From positions 1-64,000 of the forward strand of contig NGBS01000601.1 in assembly GCA_002245135.1 (NCBI GenBank): a stretch of 64,000 nt of DNA, in the 5' to 3' direction. The position numbers and the translations under genes were made by a program. The notes beneath the pieces were generated by a model that made no database searches, was not told the origin of the DNA, and saw only the letters and a program-made list of their open reading frames with translations. Shown piece by piece: positions 19,676 through 30,663 of this stretch. The stretch is from Proteromonas lacertae (Eukaryota > Sar > Bigyra > Opalinata > Proteromonadidae). Within the stretch, counting starts at the first letter, position 1, and every line of letters begins with the position of its first letter.

Positions 19676-20160
19676 TATTTTATAATACAACATTAGTATA
19701 TTTTATTATAATTTTATTATAATTTTATTATAATTTTATTATATTATAAACACCTTTTTATTAATTTTAGTGAAATCCCACCATGTATTATAAATAATTA
19801 TATTCCAATATTCCAATATTCCAATATATTCTATCAGTAGAAAAGTAGATAAATATAGTGTGTTCCTATCTGTTCCTACCCCTGCCGTAGCTATCTGTAG
19901 AGAAAAACCTATAGAGAGAGAGAGAGAGAGAGAGTGATACATTCACTTTAGCAAGTTAATATTTTAACTTTTTTAATATATTAAATTGGAGAGTTTAATC
20001 GATTAAAATTGACTACAAATCAGCTTAAATTGTTTACAAAATTAGTAAAATTGTTTACAAAATTAGTAAAATTGTTTACAAAATGTAACTAAAAACATTG
20101 ATTTTACTGTAAATTGTTTATTTTTAAACTAGACATGGTTTTTCTTTTCCTCTATTATAT
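19676..20160. repeat. Gene-free junction: element end, GA microsatellite and short repeats
   Basis: It contains repeated TTTTATTATAA at 19700-19745, three ATTCCAAT copies at about 19800-19826, the right terminal repeat, a GA dinucleotide run (19914-19934), and three copies of a 21-nt unit (AAATTGTTTACAAAATTAGT-type) at about 20027-20087. No gene was seen on either strand. Confidence 0.6.
19829..19904 (-). repeat. Right terminal inverted repeat of the virus-like element
   Basis: The reverse complement of 19866-19893 aligns with 41-68: TAGCTAC, a 5-nt variable centre, GGGTAG, then GAACAG and TAG. Inward similarity continues to TTTCTACT at about 19834-19841. The outer edge runs into a (GA)n microsatellite at about 19914-19934, absent from the left end. 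Target-site duplications were not identified. Confidence 0.55.
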
Positions 20161-20620
20161 ATGGAATAGCACCAAGAACAGTATATCTCTATGATATTCG
20201 AAAATTGAATATTCTTCTACAAAAACGAGAATCATCGTTGAAATTCCAAACAAGATATATTGAATGTATGTCGAATGACTTAGAATTTGTTATTAGTAGT
20301 ACAGAAGGTCATGTTGGTGTAGAATATTATGATAATTTACCAGATCACAAACCTTATACATTTAAATGCCATAGAAAGAAGCATAATGAAGGTGAAGATA
20401 AACAAACATATGTATATCCAGTGAATATGGTTAAATTCAATCCAATATATAACAGTTTAGCCTCTTGTGGAAGTGATGGAACAGTTTGTATTTGGGATTT
20501 AGATAAAAGAAGTTGGCTATTGCTACTTCTTATACATTTGAAGAAGGAGTGAATAAACCAGGTAGTTTACATCAAGTACATATATTGGATTTAGATGATA
20601 ATCAAGTTAGACCAAAGTAA
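20161..20620 (+). pseudogene. Truncated BUB3-like WD40 fragment
   Basis: Encodes the C-terminal half of the spindle-checkpoint protein BUB3. RESSLKFQTRYIEC, ISSTEGHVGVEYYD, YTFKCHRKKH and YVYPVNMVKFNPIYNSLAS follow BUB3 order, with a WD repeat GSDGTVCIWDLD. The first four or so WD repeats are missing: upstream lies only the junction region. After DLDKRS the frame breaks. About 25 residues expected in BUB3 are absent before AIATSYTFEEGVNKPG in another frame, ending at 20620. BUB3 is essential in most eukaryotes, so an intact copy probably exists elsewhere, or the 5' half lies left of the element. Confidence 0.7.
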
Positions 20621-21123
20621 TGTTTCTTTAATTTCATTTAGATTTTTGATTTATACAATAAGAAACAATTATTTATAATAATAAATATAGAGATTTGATT
20701 CAAACTATTTCAATTCATAATAACATAAACCTAAATTGAAATGACTTTTTTTTCTTCATCTGATCTGGAGTTCTTTAATGGTGCTTCATAATATTTAATT
20801 GAGTATTCTATTATTATATGTAACAACTATAATAATGTATAATCTAAATGATTCTTATTTTGTTGTTTTGATATAGTATGAATTAAAATTCATGATTATA
20901 CAAGAAAATAAAGAGATATTTGATATTTGGTTTATGAAAAACATTTCGAATAACCCAAATTCGTTATTATAAAAATTGATGATAAAATCAATTCCAAGAT
21001 ATTTTAAAAGGAATGTGAATAATTTTCGATCAGTATTGGTGTATTTATATTGAATAGAATGTAGAATTGATAAAAGTGTTTAGAGTTAGTAGCTTTAGTC
21101 CTGTTGTTTCAAAATCAGTATTA
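20621..21123. other. Gene-free AT-rich spacer
   Basis: No continuous frame, RNA signature or repeat worth naming was seen. It holds the 5' flank of the TPR gene. An exon upstream of 21124 in that gene cannot be excluded. Confidence 0.5.
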
Positions 21124-22576
21124 ATGAGATGTTTTACAACAGATTCATACAAAATGATGAATATGATGAGATGTAATATCAGTAGTGATAAAGTATAAAA
21201 TACTGTCTGTCTATAATAAACAGTCAAATGAAAGCTTAGCTCCAAGTTACAATGATGAATTTCGAGAAGGATTTGATTACTTTAATTCCGTATGACTTTT
21301 GATGATGTTATATAAACTCCATAGAAAGATTATGAAAGAGCAATAGAATGTTTTAAATGTGCATTAGAAATATCATTAACAAATGAACAAAAATATTATT
21401 GTAGATATAATATAGGTGGTTGTTATTTCAATATTGTATGATTTAATATAATTATTATAATAGAAAGAATATGAAAAAGCATTGGAATATTATAAATGTG
21501 CATTAGAAATATCATTAACAAATGAACAAAAATATGACTGTAGATATAATATAGGTGATTGTTATTTGAAACTTGTATAATGATATAATATAATGATTAT
21601 AATAGAGTGAATATGAAAAAGCATTGGAATATTATAAATCTGCATTAGAAAGTGCATTTACAAATGAACAAAAATACAAATGTAGATGTGCTATAGGTTT
21701 ATGTTATTTCAATATTGTATAATGATATAATATAATGATTATAATAGAAAGAATATAAAAAAGCATTGGAATATTTGAAGTCTGCATTAGAAAGTGCATC
21801 TACAAATGAACAAAAATACAAATGTAGATGTGCTATAGGTTTATGTTATTTCAATATTGTATAATGATATAATATAATGATTATAATAGAAAGAATATAA
21901 AAAAGCATTGGAATATTTGAAGTCTGCATTAGAAAGTGCATCTACAAATGAACAAAAACATGATTGTAGATATCATATAGGTGGTTGTTATTTCAATATT
22001 GTATAATGATATAATATAATGATTATAATAGAGTGAATATAAAAAAGCATTGGAATATTTGAAGTCTGCATTAGAAAGTGCATTTACAAATGAACAAAAA
22101 TATGACTGTAGAAGTCATATAGGTGATTGTTATTTCTATATTGTATAATGATTTAATATAATGATTATAATAGAGTGAATATGATAAAGCGATAGATTAT
22201 TTGAAGTCTGCATTAGAAAGTGCATCTACAAATGAACAAAAATATAACTGTAGATATAATATAGGTGATTGTTATTTCAATATTGTATAATGATTTAATA
22301 TAATGATTATAATAGAGTGAATATAAAAAAGCAATAGAATATTATAAATCTGCATTAGAATTATGTAAAAGTGATTATGAAAAGTTTGTATGTAATAATT
22401 CAATAGGTAAATGTTACTATAACAGTGTATAATATTAATATTAATGTAATGAATAGGATGAGATAGAAGAATCAAAGAAATACTTAACTGAAGCTTATAA
22501 ATATATATCAAGTGTAGAAGATAATGAAGAAAGAAAAGAATTTGAAGAAAGATATAACAAAGTGAACAATAAGTAA
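21124..22576 (+). CDS. TPR-repeat protein with one repeat per exon
   Basis: Eleven exons join in frame to about 380 aa. Exons 3-10 (from 21325, 21464, 21606, 21748, 21890, 22032, 22174 and 22316) are each exactly 111 nt, coding one 37-residue TPR-like unit of the form EYEKALEYYKSALES..TNEQKY.CR..IG.CYFNI. They are separated by phase-0 introns of 28-31 nt that are nearly identical (GTATAATGAT...ATAATAG). The last exon (22457-22576) is acidic and helical. TPR arrays are protein-interaction scaffolds; the partner is unknown. The start at 21124 (MRCFTTD) is tentative because the N-terminal exon may lie further upstream. Confidence 0.75.
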
Positions 22577-22679
22577 TAATGATAAGAATTGAATTACTTT
22601 ATTATTATTTCATTACTTTGTTTTTGGTAAATATTTTCAAAATCTGCAATTATTACTTCTTTAAATTAAAACAAGTCTA

Positions 22680-23216
22680 TTATTTAGCAGGAGATCTTGG
22701 TGGTGATGCAGTTTTAACTGATGAACTTCTAGAATGGGATTTAGGTGAATTACTGTTATTCTCTTCTTTATTCATCTCATTTATTGATTTATTAATCTCT
22801 TTGAAAAAATCTTCATAAAAGAATTTTTCATTTTTACTCCATTTAATAAAGAAACCACTTTTATCATTATCTGATAATTCAGGAAATACAGATGACATTA
22901 TTAAATCATATGTTACATATTCTACATAATTCAAATTATCTCCATCATATCTATGAAACAGACTACAAATACTCTTCTGTAAATCAGGAATTAGAATTAT
23001 ATCACTTACTAAACTATTCATATTTCGACGAATTTGAGTTCTTTCAGTAACTACAAATTCTTATTTTTCTTTTTCAACTTTTCCAGATCTTCTACCTGAG
23101 TATACTTTTGATTGTCTAAGAGGATGTTTTGGAGGTTTTGGTTCTGCACCATAAGCTGAATGACTCTCTGGTGGTGTTGGTTTCATAAAACTCTTCCTCT
23201 TGTTCTTTGGCATTGC
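22680..23216 (-). CDS. Unknown protein with a Pro/basic N-terminus and an internal stop or intron
   Basis: Two parts share one frame: MPKNKRKSFMKPTPPESHSAYG... (23216-23061) and EFVVTERTQIRRN...KTASPPRSPAK (to 22680), separated by a single TAA at about 23061. A 36-nt GT-AG intron (donor GTAGAAGA, acceptor AAATAAG) would remove the stop in frame, but it is less AT-rich than other introns here. The C-terminal part resembles a degenerate EF-hand pair (LFHRYDGDNLNYVEYV, ELSDNDKSGFFIKW) with a Ser-rich tail. Function unknown; ciliary proteins often look like this. Confidence 0.5.
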
Positions 23217-23442
23217 AAATGACTTGGTATATTTAACATAAGATTGAAAGAACACTCACAGCAATATAATTTGATTGGTTCTTTTTCTAAATAGATTATA
23301 TCTTCTGAATCGAATGAATTATAATGATAGAACATATTTCTTTCATCTGCTGTGCTTAATGTATTAATTTGATTATTATTACTAACAATACAACTTTCGT
23401 CAATACTATAAATATCTTCATCGGCAGAATCCTTTCCAAATT
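23196..23442 (-). CDS. Possible small zinc-finger exon overlapping the previous gene
   Basis: A minus-strand frame reads FGKDSADEDIYSIDESC..., then a Cys/His cluster IKLYCCECSFNLMLNIPSHLQC that fits a C2HC finger. It runs about 20 bp into the previous gene in another frame before a stop. No convincing start codon was found. It may be the upstream part of the neighbouring gene with a frame change, or a separate gene. Confidence 0.35.
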
Positions 23443-23713
23443 CGAGTTAAGTATTAAATTAAAATATGTCTTTATTCTGTTAGTAATGTCTTATCCATTT
23501 TGATTCTATATAACATTTATAGACTCATAATTAAAGAATATACGGTACTGTTATAAAATATAGGTTAAAATTGGATATATCTAATAATTCTATTTGTAGT
23601 GGTTTAGTCAACGAATAAACGTATAAAATGATGGTAATATGATGTTCTTTAAATACTTGGTTATTCTAAAAAATAGGGTATATTTTCGGTCATAAATCGT
23701 TTTTTAATAAAAT

Positions 23714-23921
23714 AATGGGATGTAAAGAGTCTACTGTAAAAGTACATTCAGATGATGATAAGAACAATAACAGTAGTTCAACATATATTACAAGGTTTGA
23801 CTAATTTTTGTTTAATTATTCTTTTTATTTAATTTTATTTTGTGTTATTTAATATAGACAAACACTGAAAAGTAAATTAAAAATAATAAATATATTAGTC
23901 AATATAAAAATGGTCAATTAA
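23714..23921 (+). CDS. Possible tiny protein with an MGC lipid-anchor start
   Basis: ATG at 23714 gives MGCKESTVKVHSDDD. A 63-nt intron (23795-23857) joins to a Lys-rich end and a TAA at 23919-23921. MGC at the start is the usual context for N-myristoylation plus palmitoylation. The stop overlaps the stop of the convergent CSTF2-like gene by two bases. Only 47 aa, so it may be fortuitous. Confidence 0.35.
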
Positions 23922-24881
23922 CGAGAATAAGGTGGAGGTGGTGGTATTTGTTGATTTCTATCATCTATATACAAATTAAAATAACTAATTCAATATATAC
24001 TCATCCTTGGATCTCTATTTCTCAACCTCGGATCACTTATATCATTACCTCTATTCCTATCATACCAATCATTACCACCCCTTGGTGGTGGTGGTGGTGG
24101 TGGTGGAGCATAATAGGGCATATAAGAAGATGATATTCCTCCTTGCATTGGTGGTGCTTGAGGAGGTAATTGTGAATTATATGAATTTGCATGTATATCA
24201 TTCATTCCATTGACTATATGATGTTATAATAACAAATTATACATTTTCTTTGCTTATTTGCTTCATATCGTTGATCCATTTTTCGTTTATCATAATGTTG
24301 AACTTTACTTACCATTTCTAATTTTACTTGTGCTAATAATAATGCTTTAGCTAATTGTGGATAATCTTGCAGTATGATTCTCGCTTGTTCTGGGCTTTGT
24401 TCTACAAAACTTTTCATTTGTGAAACAAATGTCCAGATTTCTCGTTTGGTAAATGATTCTAAACATTCTGCTAATGTATCTTCAGATGATTTCATCCTTT
24501 CTTGACTTACCTATTAATATTAATTATTGAAGTTAAAATACATTTTGATCATTCTTCTGTAGTCTTGCTTGATTTGAATATCCAATCTTCAATTGCCTTC
24601 CATAAAAGTCAAAGTTTTGAAATTTCTTCATTGCGGCTTCTACTGTCTCTGGATCTCTATATTCACAAAAACCATATCCTGACGGTTTTCCATCTGGGTT
24701 TTTCTTCATCCTATATATCAATAATATTTCATAAATACTCAAAAGATACAATAGGTCCAACTAAACCTAACAATTCCCTTAATTTTTCTTCTGATGCTCC
24801 ATAAGGAATATTACCAACTACATTTTATTAAAAATAATATATAATACCAAATATTTTACATCTAGCATTGCCTGTAGACAT
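23918..24881 (-). CDS. CSTF2: CSTF2/CstF-64-like cleavage stimulation factor
   Basis: Exons join by short GTAT...TAG introns. Exon 1 gives [11 protein letters not shown], then an RRM with the RNP-type segments [20 protein letters not shown] and [21 protein letters not shown] helical hinge region follows ([54 protein letters not shown]), as in CstF-64. The end is Pro-rich (QAPPMQGG, eight prolines) and finishes PPPPPYSR. In other eukaryotes the RRM binds the GU-rich downstream element of pre-mRNAs and the hinge binds CstF-77. The RRM loop is shorter than in animals. About 230 aa, smaller than animal CstF-64 and lacking a clear C-terminal helical domain. Confidence 0.8.
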
Positions 24882-25290
24882 TTTTAATAAAATGTGATTT
24901 GAATGTCTCAAGCCGAGTTTTTTTATTTTCTTATATTTATAAAGAAACCTTTGCTTTTGTAGAGAGAAAATATCATCAAACCCATATTGTTAAGCAAATA
25001 TGTAGAAAAATCTAAACCTTTTCTTGATTCAGTATGAAACCTAGCTTTTTATCGAATATATATGAAAAGGGAATGATTATTAAGCAAATCTATTCATTTT
25101 TTATTTCTATAAGGTTATTTAATGATTAACTTTTTTAGCCTCTCTGTTTTTTTGAAAAACGGTTATAAATTATTCATAATTGTAAGTTATTTTTATCTTA
25201 TTCTTACACTTGTTTGTTCTTTTTTACATTATATTTGGTGAATATTATTTTTATTTCTTTAATAGATAAAGTCAGGAAGCAAAACTCACA
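24882..25290. promoter_or_regulatory. Divergent intergenic region, CSTF2-like and kinesin genes
   Basis: About 400 bp between two head-to-head ATGs, so it should hold both promoters. T-rich blocks near 25130-25260 precede the kinesin start. No specific motif or open frame was recognised. Confidence 0.4.
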
Positions 25291-28200
25291 ATGAGTGATG
25301 ATAATGTTAAAGTTGCAGTTAGAATGCGACCTTTCAATAAGAGAGAAAAAGATTTAAACTGTGAATGTTGTATTACTATTTATCCAGAATTACAACAAAC
25401 TGTTATTGTTGATCTTGACGAAAGTGTATAATTATTGTATTATATCTCTCTAGAAAAAAGAAAATAAGTTCACTTTCGATTTTAGTTATAATTCCTTCGA
25501 TGCAAATGCACCAGGCTTCTGTAGTCAATCAACAGTTTGGAATGATATTGGTGTAAAGGTATTAGAATCAGCTTACAAAGGTTACAATGTCAGTTTATTC
25601 GCTTATGGTCAAACAGGTGCAGGTAAATCATATTCTATGATGGGTTACCCAGCAACACCACTTAATCCAGGTTCAGGTATTATTCCCGTAGCTTGTGATG
25701 AAATATTCAAGAAAGTTGATAGTAATGACAATGCTGATTTAACCTACAAAGTCGAATGTTCTATGTTAGAAATTTATATGGAAAAAGTGAGAGATCTTTT
25801 CGCACCAGAAAAAGGAAATTTGAAAGTTCGTGAATTAGTTGGTAAAGGTTTCTATGTCCAAGATTTAGCTGAAATGGCTGTTACAAACTTTGATCAAATA
25901 GAAAAACTCATGGATGCTGGTACAAAAGCTAGAACAATTGCTGCTACTAACATGAATGCAACTTCCTCCAGAGCTCATACCATCTTCGTAATTAAACTAA
26001 CACAAACAACAGTAAATCATGAAACAGCCAAAGCTACAGATAAAGTGTCACTTATTAATTTAATTGATTTAGCTGGAAGTGAAAGACAAAGTGGTACTGG
26101 TGCAGAAGGTTTAGCTTTGAAACAAGGTTGTGCAATTAACCAATCATTATCTGCATTAGGTAATGTCATTTCAGCCTTAGCAAAGAATGATGGTAAATCC
26201 AAAGTACCTTATCGTAGTTCAGTATTAACTCAATTATTGAAGAACTCATTAGGTGGTAATGCAAAGACTTATATGATTGCTGCTTTATCACCAGCTTCAG
26301 TGAATTATAAAGAAACTTTATCAACATTACGTTATGCAGATAGAGCAAAACAGATTAAGAATAAAGCTGTAGTAAATGAAGATCCTAATGTTAAGATGAT
26401 TAGATCATTACAAGAGGAGATTGCAAAGTTGAAAGCAGCTTTAGGAAATGGAGGTGTATTACCTTCAGATCCAGGTGCGGCTGCAGAACAAATGGAGGAG
26501 ATAAAGAAACAAATTGAAGCTGAAAAAGAGCGAGAAATTGCTGAGTTAAAAGCAAAGATGGAGGAAATGGAGAAGAATAATAATATGACTTGGGAAGAAA
26601 GAGTAGCTCAATCTCAGAATCAAATAGCTGCTTTACAAGATGTAGCTGGTGCTGAGACAGTAGTAGATGAAACGAAGAAAAAGACAGAACCATATTTAGT
26701 AAATCTTCATGAAGATATTGCCTTTGATAGAAAGATTTATCATTTTATTGATGAAGGTGAGAATACAATTGGTAGAGCCAAAGCTGATAGAGAGAATAAG
26801 ATAAAATTAGGAGGAATTGGTGTTCAAAAGAATCATGCAACAATTACTAGAACTGGTGAAATAATAAAGATAAAAGCTGATGAACCAAAAGCCAATATAT
26901 TTGTAAATGGTAAGACAGTAAAAGAAGAAATGGAATTACATAATTATGATCGTGTTATTTTAGGTAATAATCATATATTCTTATTTATTATACCAACTCA
27001 AGATCCACCAGAGAATGCTGATTCAATTGATTATGATTATTCATTACAAGAAGCTAATGCAGCTGCAGCTAGTGCATTAACAGGTGGAGGTGCTGGTGGT
27101 GCTACTCCTGGTAATGATGAAGAAATGCAAAAGAGAATAAAAGATATGGAAGCTAAAGCTGATGAAGAAAAGAAGAAAGCATTAGAAGAACAACAAAGAG
27201 TAATGAAAGAAATGGAAGAAAAAATGAAAGCAGAATTAGAAGCAAAAGAGAAAGAAATGAGAGAAAAGCATATGGCTGAAGAAGAATTGAAGAAACAACT
27301 ACAAGAAAGAGAAGAAGCCATGAAGAAAGAGCAAGAAGAGAAGTTGAAAGAACAGGCAATGAAACAAAAAGAATTAGAAGAAAAATTACAAAAACAAATG
27401 GAAGAAACTGAGAAATTAGCAAGACGTGAGAAGAAGAGAAAAGAGGAGAAATCATTATTAGATGAGAAGATAGTGAAAGCAATTCCATTAGTGAATGAAG
27501 CTAATAGTATAGCTGAAGAATTAGGTAAAAATATTAGTTTCTATTTGAAATTAATATCTGTGAATATGGAAAGTGTAGAAAATGAGACTGTTCAATTATA
27601 TGTATTAGTTAATTATGGTACAATTAGTAAATCTTGGATTTATGAAGACTTTGTAATGAGATTATATGATATGAGAGAGTTATATAATAGTGTAATAGTA
27701 GAAGGTGAAAAACCTGAAGATTTAGATATGGCAGATCCATTTGTTGATGATAGTGAACAATTCATAGGAAAAGCAACAATCTATACACAATTCTTATACA
27801 ATATATTACCAATTGATGATCCTACTCCATTAGTAGATTACAGTGGTAAACCAGCTGGCGATTTAGTAGTAGTAATGGAACCTTTTATATTAGATAAAGA
27901 AGGTAATAGATTAAGTGAAGATGATATGTTATTTGATAATGTTAAAGAATGTAAAGGTGAACAGATGGAGATAGTAATTACAATTAGTGGATGTAGAGGT
28001 TTACCAAAAGACTTTGCATCTAATACAAGAGTACAATATAAATGGTTTTTAGAAGATGATTATTGTACAACTGATGTATGTGAACAAAAGACATTAAATC
28101 CAAAATTCAGTTATTCTCATAGTTTTAAACAACCAATCACTGATGATTTTATAAAGTACTTAGAAGATGGATGTATTGTATTTGAAGTGTATGGTAAAGC

Positions 28201-28402
28201 TGCTAGTGATATGAATAAGACAAGTATTGGAGTTAGAGCCAGTAGAAATCATTTATTAACTCCCAATGATTTTGCTCCAAGTGGCAGATCAACACCAGCT
28301 CCTGATTACTTAATGGATTTGAAGGAGTCTATTCCTTTAACCAACACTCCAAAGAATTTTTCAGATGATGTTCCTGTAAGTGAAGCTTGTGTTATATTTT
28401 AA
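25291..28402 (+). CDS. Kinesin-3 (KIF1/Unc-104 type) motor with FHA domain
   Basis: Exon 25291-25425, a 28-nt intron, then 25454-28402, giving about 1027 aa. Motor domain: MRPFNKRE, P-loop GQTGAGKS (residues 97-104), switch I NATSSRAH, switch II DLAGSERQ. A neck and short coiled coil follow, then an FHA domain (about 460-560, GENTIGRAKA ... KNHATITR), typical of kinesin-3. After a long charged coiled coil comes a KIF1-type C2-like region (about 880-960, ISGCRGLPKDFASNTRVQYKWF). Kinesin-3 motors carry vesicles toward microtubule plus ends, and some work in cilia. No PH domain is seen, which separates it from animal Unc-104. No frameshift. Confidence 0.92.
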
Positions 28403-28974
28403 AAATATTCTTATGTTTTTTGTTATTGTTTTTGTTGTTATAAATAACCCAAGTTACAGAGGACAAGAACATGATAGAATAAGGACAAGTTATTATTTTC
28501 ATTGAATTTAATTGATAATAGAAGTGTAGACTGTATAAATATTGCGTTTTTACATATATTAATCAATTAATAACAATAAATGCATACGTTTTTGTGTATG
28601 TATTCAATTTATTTACATGATCTATTAAATTAAGCTTTCTTCGTTATAACTATTTCATTTCACGGTATCCCTTTTAAAATGATGATATGTAAATGAAATC
28701 AACATAATTTAGATTAGTTAAATAGACAATCGTCACAAAAATTCTAATCAACAGAAAAAACACAATAATAATAATAATAAATTATATAATTAATCATTCT
28801 CATTTCCTCAAAGTAACTATTTATTATAAATAAAAAATCTGGTAGAAGTGGATGGTCCAAATACTCTAACTCTTACTCAAGCCAACAACTAACGACTATT
28901 TTTTTAATGAGTTAATCATTTTAAAATGGTATAATTTTTGAATTATATTATTTTTAGATGATCAAACAGTAGTA
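28403..28974. other. Gene-free AT-rich spacer
   Basis: No reading frame of note, tRNA-like structure or long repeat was seen. It may hold the terminator of the kinesin gene and the 5' end of the Myb/SANT-like gene, including an unplaced first exon near 28926. Confidence 0.45.
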
Positions 28975-29390
28975 TTGTTCCTCAGTCTACAAAATCCAGT
29001 AAAAAGAAGGAAAAGTGGACAGAGGCAGAAGAACTAAGGTTTATTGATCTATTGATCGATAAGAGGCAATCTAATGTGAATAACTATCTAATCAAAAAAA
29101 CTTGGGAAAGTATTGCAGAACAACAAAGAATTTCATCACGACAGAACAGCAAGAAGTTTGAAAGAAAAAAAAATCTACCTAAGCTATATAGTAGCTATGA
29201 ATTACTTTTCAAAAACAGCTCTTGTGATCCTGTTATGAAAAGTGACAATGTAATTTCTCACTTAAAGAGAAAAAAAGTAGAAATTTATAATAAATTATCA
29301 AAGATAAGTAAAATCGAACAAACAACAGAAGAAGTAAAAGAGGAAGCAGTATTACTAATGACATTAACGGAAAAGTATGGGAAGAAGTAA
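28975..29390 (+). CDS. Myb/SANT-like DNA-binding protein
   Basis: Continuous frame from at least 28975: the region before WTEAEELRFIDLLIDKR is basic (SSKKKEK), and the tryptophan spacing (W near the start, then KKTWESIAEQQ) fits a Myb/SANT-like helix-turn-helix as in trihelix proteins. The C-terminal half is a Lys/Glu-rich coiled coil. No in-frame ATG precedes the domain, so a first exon is missing; an intron with donor GTATAA at about 28929 is a candidate. Likely a nuclear DNA-binding factor; targets unknown. Confidence 0.55.
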
Positions 29391-29503
29391 ACCAATTCAT
29401 TAAGATTATTAACCGAAATAATACAAAAGAAAATGTAATATAAAAAAATAAAATATTACATTCTATGTTGTTATTTCTTTTCAAAATAAAAAAGAAACAT
29501 ATT

Positions 29504-29762
29504 TTAATATAAATTTCTATGATTAATTCTTCTAATAATGCTTTTTTCTAGAGAAATATTTTTGTTATGTTTATTTAAATATTCTACTACGATTTTTCTA
29601 GTATCTTGATGAATGTTTCTTTTTATTGTCGATAGTTCTCCATCTATGTGATTCCTTTTTTCAATTTAATTAAATAATTGATATAATACAAACAGAGCAA
29701 TAGAAATGCTTAATAACTTCTTCTGCCACTTTACTGTGTGGATTTTCTAAAATTGCAGACAT
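29504..29762 (-). CDS. Small two-exon protein of unknown function, 70 aa
   Basis: Exons 29762-29690 and 29643-29504 join exactly in frame across a 46-nt intron starting GTATTATATC. The product begins MSAILENPHSKVAEEVIKHF and ends IIRRINHRNLY. It is helical and basic, without membrane segments. Its layout recalls short helical chromatin or kinetochore subunits, but the match is too weak to name. Confidence 0.5.
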
Positions 29763-29839
29763 AGGTTATATGATAAACTAAGTTAAAAGTAACAATATTT
29801 CATCAAAATAAGTAAGAATATGCATTTAGTTTGTTTCTA

Positions 29840-29933
29840 AAGTCTCTAGTCGCTGAACGGGGAGTTGTACTCAACTGAGAACAACAGGTTTTTTTATAAT
29901 CATCGACAGGGTTAGATTGTGAGCTAACCCTGT
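29840..29933 (-). other. GC-richer structured segment with two hairpins
   Basis: A 10-bp perfect stem (29906-29915 with 29924-29933) and a second hairpin (29864-29872 with 29877-29885, one A-A mismatch) lie close together. On the minus strand they are followed by CCGTTCAGCGACTAGAGAC, which resembles the R element (P7) of group I introns. The matching P7 strand was not found downstream, so no ribozyme is claimed. It may be a structured RNA. Confidence 0.3.
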
Positions 29934-30019
29934 ATATATAAATATTAAAAATATAGAAGTTTGAATTCTGTTTGAATTCAATCCAAATCATAAATTTTAA
30001 TGATTTTGTGGAATTTATT

Positions 30020-30663
30020 ATGTCTGAAATAAGAAAAATATGTGCATATTCATATTCACCTAAGAATATGAATAAAACCTCAAAATATAAACTTCTATGT
30101 GAACTTTTAGATGTCATTATTAGAAAACAGCAGTATTTAAATCGTTATAAGTATATATAAATAATATTAAATTATATTTGATAGGTTCAAAGGAGATAAT
30201 AAGGTGTCTTCATTAGATAGACTAAATGAGATATTAAAAGAATGCGCAAACAAAAGAACTGAAATACTTTTTCTTGATGGTCTTAAAGAAGTGTTTTCTA
30301 TCCTGTTGATGAATCTAGCTTACTATCCATTGAATTTTAAGACATTAGTATAAATATAGTTTTATTTATTATAATTAGACTGATAGGCAACTTGATTACT
30401 TTGTGGAGGATTTTAAAGACCTGTTGCATGTAAACATATTGGAAATGGGAGATGATAATCCCCTAGTTAATTGTATTGGTGCTGAAAATATTAATGGTAT
30501 GGAGATAGTATATTCATATAGTATATTATATTGTATCACTAAACTCAATATAGTTAAATGGAGCCAATTCAAACCAATTTATAATTATATTTGTAGTTTG
30601 ATAGAAACTATGATTCAATTACTTGAAACTATCGATAAAGTTGTGTATGAAGTTTCTGTTTAA
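30020..30663 (+). CDS. Three-exon helical protein of unknown function
   Basis: Exons 30020-30150, 30185-30347 and 30379-30663 join in frame to about 192 aa, from MSEIRKICAYSYS to KVVYEVSV. It is rich in Ile, Leu and Tyr and looks wholly helical, with paired Cys. After the TAA the same frame continues another 46 codons (VITDLEEERNKILHELV...) to a stop near 30804. No intron removes the TAA, so either the protein ends here or the stop is mutated or read through. No family was recognised. Confidence 0.5.

Noticed and set aside
19739-19942. Small minus-strand frame (SLSLSIGFSLQ) at the right end
   Set aside because: It spans the GA microsatellite and the terminal repeat, so it is not a gene.
1-20000. 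DNA polymerase B, primase or helicase in the element
   Set aside because: No YxDTDS-like, DxxSLYP-like, Walker A (other than the packaging ATPase) or primase motif was seen in any element frame by eye.
27037-27488. Minus-strand frames opposite the kinesin coiled coil
   Set aside because: Complement of GAA/AAG-rich coding sequence; the plus-strand kinesin explains the region fully.
29640-29960. Complete group I intron
   Set aside because: Only an R-like element and two hairpins are present; the pairing P7 strand and a P3/P8 core were not found.
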